From the NCBI GenBank assembly GCA_000179315.1, contig ADZZ01000330.1, positions 34,214-98,213 on the forward strand: a stretch of DNA of 64,000 nt, in the 5' to 3' direction. This document shows, piece by piece, positions 18,084 to 27,920 of this stretch (its first letter is position 1; each line of letters opens with the position of its first letter). The notes under the pieces are model-generated. The model did not search any database. It was not told the DNA's origin and saw only the letters and a list, made by a program, of their open reading frames with translations. The position numbers were made by a program, and so were the translations under genes. Source of the DNA: a delta proteobacterium NaphS2. Its GTDB lineage: Bacteria > Desulfobacterota > DSM-4660 > Desulfatiglandales > Desulfatiglandaceae.

Positions 18084-19148
18084 GTGATGAAACCAATGGA
18101 AGAAGCGCTGTGGGCTGAACTGCAAAAGGCGGCAGGTAAAGAAAACGCCTCCCGTCAATTGATCGACCTGGTTTTCTACTCCTATGATGCGTCCGACCAT
18201 TTCGGTCGGCCACAGGCCGCGGCCTGGGCAACGGATACGGAACAGGTTTCCAGAATTTTGAAATGGGCACACAAGCATGGGGTTCCGGTGATCCCCAGGG
18301 GGGCGGGGACCAGTCTTTCGGGCATGACCGTACCGGCCCGGGGCGGCGTGGTGCTGGACATGAGCAGAATGAACCGGATTCTGGCCCTACGGGTGCCGGA
18401 TCGTCTGGTGATCCTTGAGCCGGGGGTGGTCTATACGGACCTGCAGAGAGTACTGGCGCCCAAAGGCTTCTTTTTTCCGCCCGATCCCGCCAGCGGGTCC
18501 GTCTGCACCATCGGCGGCAATGTGGCCACCAATGCCGGCGGCATTCGGGGCGCCAAATACGGCGTGACGCAAGACTATGTTCTTGGGCTGGAAGTTGTGC
18601 TGGCCGATGGGAGTATCATGCATACCGGTTCAAAGTGCATGAAAAGCGTCTCCGGCTATGAACTGACCAAGCTGTTCGTGGGCTCGGAAGGCACCTTGGG
18701 CGTGGTGACCGGGATCACACTGAAAATAGCACCACTGCCCCGGCACACGGTGACCGCGAGCATGGCTTTTGAGCATTTGGCCGATGCGGGGCGTGCGGTG
18801 AGTCGGATTGTCCAGGCGGGTATCGTACCGTGCGTCATGGAAATCCTGGATTCCATATGCGTGAAAATCCTGCGACGTCAATCCGATCTTGACGTTCCTG
18901 ATGCGGAGGCCCTGTTGCTCCTTGAAACCGACGGCCGGACCCTGGAGGAAGCAACGAAAGAGATGGATCGGGCATTGGTCCTGACCAATGAATGCGGGGG
19001 GGGGGGGCATTTGCGAAAAGCCCGCTCGCTGGAGGAAGCGGCCAGCCTGTGGCAGGCCCGGCGGGCTCTGGGAGGCATCATCACACGGCTCAGACCCAGT
19101 TTTGCGGTTGAAGATGTGACCGTGCCCATATCCCGTGTGCCCGAGTTA

Positions 19149-19179
19149 GAGTCTGTCCGTTAATAACTTGAACATTTAG
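19149..19179. repeat. Left terminal inverted repeat of the IS
   Basis: 31 bases from GAGTCTGTCC, matching the inverted right end at 26 positions. The transposase stop codon (19160-19162 on the minus strand) lies inside this repeat. Confidence 0.85.
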
Positions 19180-20383
19180 GGCGAATAGAATAGTTCCATT
19201 CGCCATGAAAATCGGCCTTAAACAAATTGACGTTCTCAAGTTCGGTGTCAGTTACTTTGATCCCCTTTGGATAACTGTTGGAGTCAATCTCAGCCTGAAT
19301 CTTAAGGCCTTGTCGAGTGGTTGTGTTGGCTATCAGATTCACAATTACCTCGTGACTCGTCAACGGCTTGCCACGCCAATTCATGCTGATATGACTGAAC
19401 ATTCGATGTTCAATTTTATTCCATTTGCTTGTGCCAGGAGGGAGATGGCACACGGAGATTTCAAGACCTTGGTCATCTGCAAACCGTTGAAGTTCAATTT
19501 TCCAAAGCCGAATTCGATATCCGTTACTACCGCCTCCATCCGCCGTTATGAGAAGTTGTTTTGCTTCCGGATAAGTTTGCTGGCCCATTCTTTTCCACCA
19601 ACGACGGATACTCTCGACAGCAAAGGATGATGTGTCATGATCAATGCCAACGCTGACCCAGCCAACATTTGCTGTCTGATCATATACACCATATGGGTTA
19701 ACCTTGCCCAAATTTTTGTCAGCAAAATCGTGTACTCGGACAGAATCCGGTTGTCCTTTTGGTTGCCATTCCCGGCCTGCGTTTTTAAAATCTCCAACAA
19801 GCTCCTTTTTCTTGGTGTCAACAGAAATAACCGGTTGGTTATTCTCCTGAAATACTTTTACCTGGTTGTAAATATAGCGAAACTGGGCATCGCGGTCCGG
19901 ATGACGGGAACCTTCACGAACCTTGCGGTTCGCTTGGAGACTGTAACCCAAATCGGCCAACAGTTCCGATACCTTTTGCCGACCGATTTTGTGCCCCATA
20001 ACCTGCAAAGCTCTCGACAGCTGCCTCGTGCTTTTGCATGTCCAGCGCAGTGGCGATTCGGGATCGCCTCGGGTGGTTGGTTCAACCATCCCTTCCAAGT
20101 CACGAAGGATGATCGGGTTGACCTTGGTAATAGGTTTTCGACCACCCCCTCTGGCCCGTGTTCGATTGGTAGCAGGCTTTGCAGCATTTGACGGTTCAAT
20201 TTCTTTGAGGCCCTGATAAATAGTTGTTCTTGAAAGGCCTGTAGCCTTGGAAACAGCTGATATACCACCACGACCAAGAGATTTTGCCTCTGCGGCAGCC
20301 CACAGGCGACGGCCTTTTTCATCAAGAATTGGAAGGAGCGTATTAAACTTTTCATTCACTATCGGTTCGATTTTATTTTCCAT
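19160..20383 (-). CDS. ISAzo13-family DDE transposase
   Basis: A 407-residue transposase of the ISAzo13/Rhodopirellula DDE type. Residues ~30-65 form a helix-turn-helix (SAVSKATGLSRTTIYQGLK) and residues ~100-150 a second DNA-binding region (STRQLSRALQVMGHKIGRQKV). The RNase-H-like catalytic domain shows the triad: D in VISVDTKKKEL, D in LLITADGGGSNG, and E in TSKWNKIEHRMFSHI. The length is typical and no frameshift or stop is seen, so the element may be active. Base use is visibly more AT-rich than the flanking host gene, consistent with recent arrival. The stop codon lies within the left terminal repeat. Confidence 0.93.
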   Translation of the reverse strand: MENKIEPIVNEKFNTLLPILDEKGRRLWAAAEAKSLGRGGISAVSKATGLSRTTIYQGLKEIEPSNAAKPATNRTRARGGGRKPITKVNPIILRDLEGMVEPTTRGDPESPLRWTCKSTRQLSRALQVMGHKIGRQKVSELLADLGYSLQANRKVREGSRHPDRDAQFRYIYNQVKVFQENNQPVISVDTKKKELVGDFKNAGREWQPKGQPDSVRVHDFADKNLGKVNPYGVYDQTANVGWVSVGIDHDTSSFAVESIRRWWKRMGQQTYPEAKQLLITADGGGSNGYRIRLWKIELQRFADDQGLEISVCHLPPGTSKWNKIEHRMFSHISMNWRGKPLTSHEVIVNLIANTTTRQGLKIQAEIDSNSYPKGIKVTDTELENVNLFKADFHGEWNYSIRPKCSSY

Positions 20384-20406
20384 AAATTACCGATAGCATA
20401 ATGACG

Positions 20407-20437
20407 CTATTTGTTCAAGTTATTTATGGACAGATTC
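20407..20437. repeat. Right terminal inverted repeat of the IS
   Basis: Inverted partner of the left repeat, ending GGACAGATTC. The next three bases (TAA) invert to TTA, which also precedes the left repeat, so the repeat may extend to 20440. Confidence 0.85.
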
Positions 20438-20777
20438 TAACTATCGGCCGTGCAGGACATCGCCCGTCGCCACAAGGTCGAGATCGCCACCATGGGACAC
20501 GCGGGAGACGGCAATCTGCATCCGGCTTTCACTTTTGACCGATCCGATACCCATGAATTTCATCGGGTGGAAGCAGCGGCCGCTGAACTTTTCCAAACCG
20601 CCATCCAACTGGAGGGCACCATAACCGGGGAACACGGCATCGGACTCTCCAAAGCCCCCTACCTGGCCTGGGAACACGACGGAGCAGCACTCAGAATGAT
20701 GAAAGCACTCAAAAAGACCTTTGACCCCAAAGGCATCCTCAATCCGGGAAAAATGGCGTTAGACGATTGATTCCCCC

Positions 20778-20807
20778 TTGACATTTGGCGGAATTTCGGT
20801 TCACTAT
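20778..20807 (+). promoter_or_regulatory. Candidate sigma-70 promoter of the 87-residue protein gene
   Basis: A perfect TTGACA at 20778-20783 is followed after 18 bases by CACTAT at 20802-20807, about 47 bases before the start codon. The -35 is strong and the -10 weak. Confidence 0.45.
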
Positions 20808-20853
20808 TGCGGGCCAACTCTGAATAAGAGAATTTGAGTAAGGAGCAGAACCG

Positions 20854-21117
20854 ATGAAAGACGAACGCGGCAATTACTACTATCCCTTTCCCCAGAATAA
20901 AAAAGTCCGCATGTATGTACAGGAAAAAGACGGCATGGTCCAGTTCAGGCTATGGAATTCCGACGATTCAAAGCTATGGGAAGAGCACGGCTGGATCCCT
21001 TATGATGCGATACTGCAGGCCGCCGAAATGTATAAAAACAAGAGTGATAAAAAGAGCGATTTCGACCCCAATCGTGCCTATGACCTGGATGCGGCACAGG
21101 CGCTGTTGAAGGAATAA
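20854..21117 (+). CDS. Small hypothetical protein, 87 residues
   Basis: I do not recognise the family. The protein is soluble and charged, with an aromatic N-terminus (GNYYYPFPQNKK), a WNSDDSKLWEEHGWIPYD centre and an acidic, Lys-rich C-terminus (YDLDAAQALLKE). It has no Cys, membrane segment or signal peptide. TAAGGAG eight bases before the ATG and a candidate promoter upstream support a real gene. It starts 83 bases after the remnant of the flavin oxidase gene and has its own promoter. It ends 17 bases before the end of the convergent PHP gene. Confidence 0.72.
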   Translation: MKDERGNYYYPFPQNKKVRMYVQEKDGMVQFRLWNSDDSKLWEEHGWIPYDAILQAAEMYKNKSDKKSDFDPNRAYDLDAAQALLKE

Positions 21118-21134
21118 TAAAAAAGTTGAAACCC

Positions 21135-22193
21135 TTACCGCAAATAGATGGGGTTGGAAAAAATCCAGGGGCGAAGTCCGAAAAAAGGGACACGCCGATA
21201 CACTTCAACACGATAGACGCCCCGTTGTCGGATCACGTGGGAAAAGCCCCAACCCATGGAGCGGAACACCACAATGCCATTTCTTAACAGGCGGATGTCC
21301 CCCTTTCGGGGTGTTTTCACAACAAGCGTGCCCGGTTTAAACACCCTTTCCTCTCCCATTTCCAAGGTTTTGCCCCCTTCCACCACATAAGAAAACCTGA
21401 ACCCCTTGGAAGGCGCCAGCCGGTCGTGGCCCATATGGAGTCGACCTTCTTTCATGGCGCCGTAGATCTGTTCTCTGGCGTAAACGGGATTTTTGGAAAG
21501 CGGACGATCCAGCAGCGGATGGATATTGATGGACAAAAACCCGTCCCGATAAGAAAGGGGCGTAAATCGCAGCGGCCCCCAGTGAAAATATCCGCCATGG
21601 GCATCGGAGCCGCCGACGGCCACAACCCGCCGTTTTTCACATGCCCTATCCCAGAATTGAAGGGTTTTTCGGCTGGGGCCTTTCAGCCCCCATCCCTTGA
21701 ACAGGAGAAAGAAGAGGCCATGCAGGGGTGTTTTAACCCGTTCCTTCCACCGGGACGAAAAATTCCAGATGCAGATCCCGGTATAACCGGTGACCGAAAG
21801 ATCGTTCCAGGTGTAGGCGATGCGTTTCTCCATGAAAGGCATCCCCTTTTCAAAGGGATGGGCCAGAAAGCCAAAACCGCCTTTCCGGTTCACACGATCG
21901 ATGACTGACTGGGGTGCGGCCCCTTTGCCATGCACCATCTCACGCAAACCAAAGGCCAGGTAATGATGGAACCGTCCCCCCAATTCCAGACCCACCAGGA
22001 CCAGCACATTGCCATACTTTACTTCATCTTCAACGTGAAGTGTCTTTGCCATGTAATCGTGATCATTAATGATAATAAAATCAAGATTTGCCTTTTCCGC
22101 GTCCTGTGCAATTTCAGGAACGGTTTTGGCGCCGTCTGAATAGCGGGTATGAATGTGTACGTTTCCGGCATATTCGAAGAGATGATTGCCCAC
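21135..22193 (-). CDS. PHP-domain phosphoesterase-like protein
   Basis: A 352-residue protein. The N-terminal PHP metal-binding motifs are NVHIHTRYSDGA (HxHxxxSDG), IINDHDY and LVGLELGGRFHHYLAFGL, followed by FLAHPFEKG and GSDAHGGYFHWG. They supply the His/Asp/Glu ligands of the polymerase and histidinol phosphatase fold. The last ~100 residues form a beta-rich C-terminal region (FKPGTLVVKTPRKGDIRLLR), as in PHP proteins believed to act on exported or envelope-linked substrates. It starts three bases after the ABC exporter stop on the same strand, so the two are co-transcribed. The actual substrate is unknown. Confidence 0.85.
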   Translation of the reverse strand: MGNHLFEYAGNVHIHTRYSDGAKTVPEIAQDAEKANLDFIIINDHDYMAKTLHVEDEVKYGNVLVLVGLELGGRFHHYLAFGLREMVHGKGAAPQSVIDRVNRKGGFGFLAHPFEKGMPFMEKRIAYTWNDLSVTGYTGICIWNFSSRWKERVKTPLHGLFFLLFKGWGLKGPSRKTLQFWDRACEKRRVVAVGGSDAHGGYFHWGPLRFTPLSYRDGFLSINIHPLLDRPLSKNPVYAREQIYGAMKEGRLHMGHDRLAPSKGFRFSYVVEGGKTLEMGEERVFKPGTLVVKTPRKGDIRLLRNGIVVFRSMGWGFSHVIRQRGVYRVEVYRRVPFFGLRPWIFSNPIYLR

Positions 22194-22196
22194 TGT

Positions 22197-23915
22197 CTAT
22201 TTCCTTGTTCCGGACCCGGCAAGGGCTTTAAGCCCCATCCCCATGGGTTTCCATATGGCCGCGGCGGTCAGCGCCAATACCCCCGCAAAAGAAACGACCA
22301 TGTAAACCTGCTCCATGGCAGATATCACGCGGCCTTTCATTTGGGACATGAAGAGAAGATAGACGGGACCGGCCTCCAGCACCACGACCGCGCCGATAAA
22401 AAGAGCGCTCACCATCATGTAGAGGAGCCCACCGAATCCGGTGGCCACCTGCCCGATATTTTCATGGTCGAATCTGGGGTACATGGCGCCGAAACCGATA
22501 CCGAGGCTTACGATGCCAAATACCATGAAAAACATGGTTGCCGACGAGAGCGCCATCATAAACCGGCTAACCTGGAGAAAGTTGTTGGTCACCACGATCA
22601 GTATCATCCCTAAAAAAAGCATGGGCACCAGAAAGAAAAAGTACTTTCCCCATAAATACCGCCCCAGTTGCATGGGAGATGAACGCAGAATCCAGAACGC
22701 CGTTCCTTCCGCACTCACCGCCGTAAAAACAAACCGAACCCCCACCGCCGCCAGAACAAAAACGGCCAGTCCCATGTTCAGAAAAGCAAGCCCGTTTTGA
22801 AGAAAGTCCAAGGGGAGCGGGCTCTTCTCAAGCGGCAGCACCTTGAAATTATAGACATACACCACCACCAGGGCGAAAAGAAGCAGCAATTGGGACCACT
22901 GGGTATTGTCCCTGAAAAAGACCCGGATATCCTTGGCCATCACAACGGCCAGATCCGGTTTGAAGGGTTTCGTGACGAGCCGAATCATAAGGTCCAGAAT
23001 CCGTTTTCCACCCATGAGCCGTTTCTTGGCCTCCTGGGCCTTGCTGAAACCGTCCAGGTAGATAAAAGAAGCCGTCCAGATATTGACAAACACCAGCGTT
23101 AATGCGGTGGACCAGGTCAATAGCAAATAGAACCCTTCACTCCCGGTTTCGCTTCCCATGATGAGATGCGTCCAGAGAATCTCCGTGATCCAATGGGTGG
23201 GAAGATAAGGTGAATCGGGCGCTTTCAATGCCGACACATACTGCATGACGGAAAGGGCCATCTCGGGGTCCACCAGCCTTTCGGGTCTCAGGAACCGAAA
23301 CAGGAGATAAAGGCCCACGACCATGAGAAGGGACAGCAGCAATATGATATCCCGCGTTCTCTGGGCCGGAAAAACATGAACCAACGTCATGGTCAACAGA
23401 ACTCCGAGGCCGGAGGCGATGAGGCCCATGGCGATGATCAGATGGATGAGACTAATATAAAACCCCACACCGGGGGCATATACATACCCGTAGGCCCCCA
23501 GGATCGGGATAGCGAAAATCAACGCCATCCAGGAGCTGTTTAAAAAGCTGCTGAAGGCCCTTGCCGCAAAAAGCGTTTCAACGGGCACCGGCGCCGAATG
23601 GCAGAATTCCAGGTCTTTGGAAAGATACAGGGTGGAAAGGGAGGTAATGATGTTGCTGAAAATGAGCAATGAGAAAAACGTCAGAAATACCATGCTCAGG
23701 AGCTCTTTTGCCAGAAGATCGCCGATCATCTCAACGGATTGAAAATAGACCAGCACCCGGGAAGAGAGCACAAACAGGATCAAGCCGAAAACAAGGCCCA
23801 GTCCCCCCATGAAAACGGGTTTTTTAAGTCCGGCCCCGTGGGTCCGGCTCAGCCGGTTCTTGAAACCCAGTAGGCCGGGACGTAACAGTAAAATGAGATG
23901 GCCCATTTGAATCAC
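22197..23915 (-). CDS. Putative ABC exporter, large ABC-2-type membrane protein
   Basis: A 572-residue integral membrane protein with about 12 hydrophobic segments in two halves (residues ~30-220 and ~330-565), separated by a cytoplasmic stretch (SKAQEAKKRLMGGKRILDLM). The LSKDLEFCHSAPVP motif is typical of the putative ABC exporter family, in which the permease transports an unknown substrate with a separate ATPase. No ATPase gene is beside it in this window. Start is GTG 23915 or ATG 23906; neither has a strong ribosome site. The downstream PHP gene begins three bases after the stop. Confidence 0.8.
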   Translation of the reverse strand: MIQMGHLILLLRPGLLGFKNRLSRTHGAGLKKPVFMGGLGLVFGLILFVLSSRVLVYFQSVEMIGDLLAKELLSMVFLTFFSLLIFSNIITSLSTLYLSKDLEFCHSAPVPVETLFAARAFSSFLNSSWMALIFAIPILGAYGYVYAPGVGFYISLIHLIIAMGLIASGLGVLLTMTLVHVFPAQRTRDIILLLSLLMVVGLYLLFRFLRPERLVDPEMALSVMQYVSALKAPDSPYLPTHWITEILWTHLIMGSETGSEGFYLLLTWSTALTLVFVNIWTASFIYLDGFSKAQEAKKRLMGGKRILDLMIRLVTKPFKPDLAVVMAKDIRVFFRDNTQWSQLLLLFALVVVYVYNFKVLPLEKSPLPLDFLQNGLAFLNMGLAVFVLAAVGVRFVFTAVSAEGTAFWILRSSPMQLGRYLWGKYFFFLVPMLFLGMILIVVTNNFLQVSRFMMALSSATMFFMVFGIVSLGIGFGAMYPRFDHENIGQVATGFGGLLYMMVSALFIGAVVVLEAGPVYLLFMSQMKGRVISAMEQVYMVVSFAGVLALTAAAIWKPMGMGLKALAGSGTRK

Positions 23916-24349
23916 TCAGTCAAAGCAATCGAATTCATGAGGCTTCCCGGTTGATGTGGAGCGGAGTCGCGGAGGGGTTTTCCAGGGTTTGGGGTTATGG
24001 CCGTCATGGTCACTCCCGGTGTTTGAGATGCGATCGGTTATCGGCTTGAATATTAGTAAAGAAGTAAATGGTCGTAAATCAGCCGCTACATAGTCCCCCG
24101 CCAGGAAACCCACAAGGAAACCCCTCTTGCCAACCAATGCAGTAATATCCACACGACCACCATTCCACTAGAAAGCAATGAATTGAGCATTGCCTGCAAA
24201 ACACCATGATGGATATAAAACCGATCTGGAATGGGCTTGACCACGCTTTTGTGCCAAAACAACAAATGCCGTGCCGATGGGCAGGTAGTCCAGACAGATG
24301 GCCCTCCGAGAGGATTGTTGATCCGGACGGAGAAAAAGACGTCATACGC
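23916..24349. other. 434-base spacer with no recognised gene
   Basis: The region lies between the stop of the epimerase gene and the start of the ABC exporter, both on the minus strand. Open frames on both strands lack ribosome sites and motifs. No tRNA, terminator hairpin or repeat was recognised. It presumably includes the promoter for the exporter gene and might include decayed coding sequence. Confidence 0.4.
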
Positions 24350-25330
24350 CTAAGACTTCGAAACGACCCCGTAATATTTGCGATACCACGCAATGAAGGC
24401 CCTGATCCCCTCTTTTAAAGGCGTTTTGGGGGTAAACCCCAGCTTTTCTCTGGAACTCGTAATGTCGGCTGATGTTTCCGCCACATCCCCCGGCTGCATG
24501 GGGAGCATGTTCTTCTCCGCCTTTTGCCCCAGCTCCGATTCAATGGCCTCTATGAAATCCTTCAAGGATGTGGAATCCGAATTCCCCAGGTTAAAGATCT
24601 CGTAGGGCACCGGTCTTTCGATGGCGCTGATGGTTCCCGCTACGATATCATCAATATAGGTGAAGTCCCGCCGCATATTCCCATAGTTGAAAACGTTGAT
24701 GGGTCGGTTGTGAAGGATGGCATCCGTAAAAAGAAAAAGTGCCATATCCGGACGGCCCCAGGGACCGTAAACCGTGAAGAACCTGAGCCCCGTGCAAGGG
24801 ATTTCGTAGAGGTGGCTGTAGGCATGGGCCATGAGTTCATTGGCTTTTTTGGTGGCCGCATAGAGACTGATGGGATTATCGACCCGGTCTTCCACACTGT
24901 AGGGATTTTTTTTGTTTTTGCCGTACACGGAGGATGAAGAAGCATATACGAAATTTGTGATCTGAACTTCACGGGCCATTTCGAGGAGGTTCAAGAAGCC
25001 TTCAATATTGCTCTTCTGGTAGGAAAAGGGATCTTTGAGGGAATGCCGGACCCCGGCCTGTGCCGCCAGGTTGCAAATATGCGTGATCTTCTGTTCCCTG
25101 AAAAGCTCTCTGAGGGCTTCCAGATCCTGGATGTCCCCTTTCACAAACCGAAACCGTCCATGGGGTTTTAATAATTCCAGCCGCGCCTTTTTCAGCGTCA
25201 CATCGTAATAGGGATTCAGGTTATCCAACCCGACCACATGATATCCCAAATCCAGAAGTTTACTGGAGAGATGAAAACCGATAAACCCTGCTGATCCCGT
25301 TACCAAAACTTTTTCGCCCGAATGTGCCAT
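24350..25330 (-). CDS. UDP-glucuronate 4-epimerase-like SDR
   Basis: A 326-residue extended short-chain dehydrogenase. The NAD site is VTGSAGFIGFHLS near the N-terminus. The catalytic YxxxK is in SLYAATKKANE with SSSSVYG upstream. VYGPWGRPDMALFLF and RDFTYIDDIV are characteristic of the GalU/CapI-type uronic acid epimerases, which interconvert UDP-glucuronate and UDP-galacturonate for surface polysaccharides. It is monocistronic here, about 215 bases beyond the groEL stop, with the groEL terminator between them. A closely related function such as dTDP-sugar epimerisation cannot be excluded. Confidence 0.88.
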   Translation of the reverse strand: MAHSGEKVLVTGSAGFIGFHLSSKLLDLGYHVVGLDNLNPYYDVTLKKARLELLKPHGRFRFVKGDIQDLEALRELFREQKITHICNLAAQAGVRHSLKDPFSYQKSNIEGFLNLLEMAREVQITNFVYASSSSVYGKNKKNPYSVEDRVDNPISLYAATKKANELMAHAYSHLYEIPCTGLRFFTVYGPWGRPDMALFLFTDAILHNRPINVFNYGNMRRDFTYIDDIVAGTISAIERPVPYEIFNLGNSDSTSLKDFIEAIESELGQKAEKNMLPMQPGDVAETSADITSSREKLGFTPKTPLKEGIRAFIAWYRKYYGVVSKS

Positions 25331-25431
25331 CAGTGTGATTGTCCTTAAAGGATTTCAGATCTTTCACATAAATAATCGAAGTGGGCTCGGAAGTAAACCC
25401 CGTTGCGGACCTTTCTTTCGGTACGACTTTC

Positions 25432-25471
25432 AAAAAAAAGCGCTCGGAGAAAACGAATTTTCCACGAGCGC
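25432..25471 (-). terminator. Rho-independent terminator of groESL
   Basis: Read on the minus strand, GCGCTCG pairs with CGAGCGC around an 18-base loop and is followed by eight T. It lies about 75 bases after the groEL stop and is a textbook terminator. Confidence 0.88.
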
Positions 25472-25497
25472 AATTTTGTCAATTGGCAACCTAAACT

Positions 25498-25529
25498 GGA
25501 TCAAAAGTCCTTTTTCAGCCTTTTGATCC
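25498..25529. repeat. Perfect 10-bp inverted repeat after groEL
   Basis: GGATCAAAAG and CTTTTGATCC enclose a 12-base loop directly after the groEL stop. It lacks a T-run on the minus-strand side, so it may protect the mRNA end or add to termination by the next hairpin. Confidence 0.7.
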
Positions 25530-25547
25530 GGGGATACGGATGGTGAA

Positions 25548-27194
<1,647 letters not shown>

Positions 27195-27266
27195 CTATTC
27201 CCTCCTTGGAACTTTATTTAGTAAAATTCTATGATTACGCCAGATGAAGTCTGTTTGAAAATATAT

Positions 27267-27554
27267 CTACTCAACAATGGCAATGATATCATCTTCTCTC
27301 ATGATCAGATGCTCTTCCCCATCGATCTGAATCTCGGTCCCGGCATATTTTCCAAAAAGGACTTTGTCGCCGGCTTTCACTTCCAAAGCGATTTTTTTGC
27401 CGTCATCACCCACTTTTCCTTCACCAACAGCCATAATAACACCTTCCACCGGTTTTTCCTTGGCTGTATCCGGAATAATGATTCCACCCTTGGTTTTTTC
27501 CTCTTCTTCGACTCTTTTTACGATGACACGATCATGCAACGGTTTTACTTTCAT
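27267..27554 (-). CDS. groS: Co-chaperonin GroES
   Basis: At 95 residues, it has the family's usual length. The sequence opens [18 protein letters not shown] and contains the mobile loop [16 protein letters not shown] plus [12 protein letters not shown]. It caps GroEL. A GGAGAG-type ribosome site precedes the ATG. No CIRCE operator (TTAGCACTC and its inverted partner) was found in the upstream 300 bases, so regulation may use a heat-shock sigma factor instead. Confidence 0.99.
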   Translation of the reverse strand: MKVKPLHDRVIVKRVEEEEKTKGGIIIPDTAKEKPVEGVIMAVGEGKVGDDGKKIALEVKAGDKVLFGKYAGTEIQIDGEEHLIMREDDIIAIVE

Positions 27555-27920
27555 TTCTCTTCTCTCCTTCCAAATAGTTGTTTTTGCACAAACGTCATAT
27601 GGTTCACAAAGAACCCTTACATCCTCTCACCTGAACAAGTTCATGCAACCCTGCAATTACTTCCCCCGACGGGTCTAAAAAAGCAACCTCAAGATTGCGC
27701 CGAGTAACATGGTTGACGTCAACAGACGAAGGTTGCGCGGTCCTTTTTTAAAATGGGGCAGAGGAATTATGTCGAAGGCCCTTAAGATCGCAATATAATT
27801 TTAGGTGTTTGCAGTTGAGAGCTTCGATGCACAGAAAATTAATATCGACCCATGGAATGTCAAGGGGAACAACTAAAAAACCTGAAAGGACAAATATTGA
27901 AAGGGTATTACGCCGTTACT
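27555..27920. promoter_or_regulatory. Upstream region of groES, with a GTTGACGTCAAC palindrome
   Basis: 366 bases with no gene, between the galE-like gene and groES on the same strand. A perfect 12-base palindrome, GTTGACGTCAAC, lies at 27712-27723. On the minus strand, CTTGAG followed after 14 bases by CCCGTC resembles a sigma-32-type pair, and TTGACG overlaps the palindrome. No CIRCE element was seen. The promoter is not fixed with confidence. Confidence 0.4.

Larger units (their letters stand above)
19149..20440 (-). mobile_element. Complete ISAzo13-type insertion sequence
   Basis: About 1.29 kb with one transposase gene between terminal inverted repeats. The left end GAGTCTGTCC and the inverted right end GAATCTGTCC continue as near-identical sequence for 31 bases, 26 of them matching. 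Beyond them both ends share TTA (left flank, and inverted right end), so the exact right boundary is 20437 or 20440. TA occurs outside each end (19147-19148 and 20438-20439), but a TA duplication would leave the host gene out of frame, whereas excision of 19149-20440 restores it. I recall the family as having no or short target duplications. Confidence 0.88.
18087..20770 (+). pseudogene. GlcD-like FAD-linked 2-hydroxyacid dehydrogenase, split by an insertion sequence
   Basis: The 5' part covers 354 codons (18087-19148), the 3' part 109 codons (20441-20770); together they give the 463 residues expected for a GlcD-type oxidase. The 5' part has the PCMH FAD fold (PRGAGTSLSGMT, GGNVATNAGG, GSEGTLGVVTGI). 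The 3' part has the C-terminal HAGDGNLHP and GEHGIGL motifs. Removing 19149-20440 rejoins the frame as PELLSAVQDIARRH, the normal family sequence, and no other lesion is visible, so the insertion looks recent. The intact enzyme probably oxidised a 2-hydroxy acid, perhaps an aryl-lactate feeding IorAB (inference). A run of twelve G at 18996-19007 encodes four glycines and could slip. The truncated 5' frame reads on four codons into the element and stops at 19163. Confidence 0.9.

Noticed and set aside
19147-20439. TA target duplication, IS630-like
   Set aside because: TA flanks both IS ends, but a two-base duplication would leave the split gene out of frame, whereas removal of 19149-20440 restores it. 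The transposase is of ISAzo13 type.
24079-24418. Open frames on both strands in the spacer downstream of the ABC exporter gene start
   Set aside because: No ribosome site, no motif, partial overlap with the epimerase gene; not evidence of an ATPase gene for the exporter.
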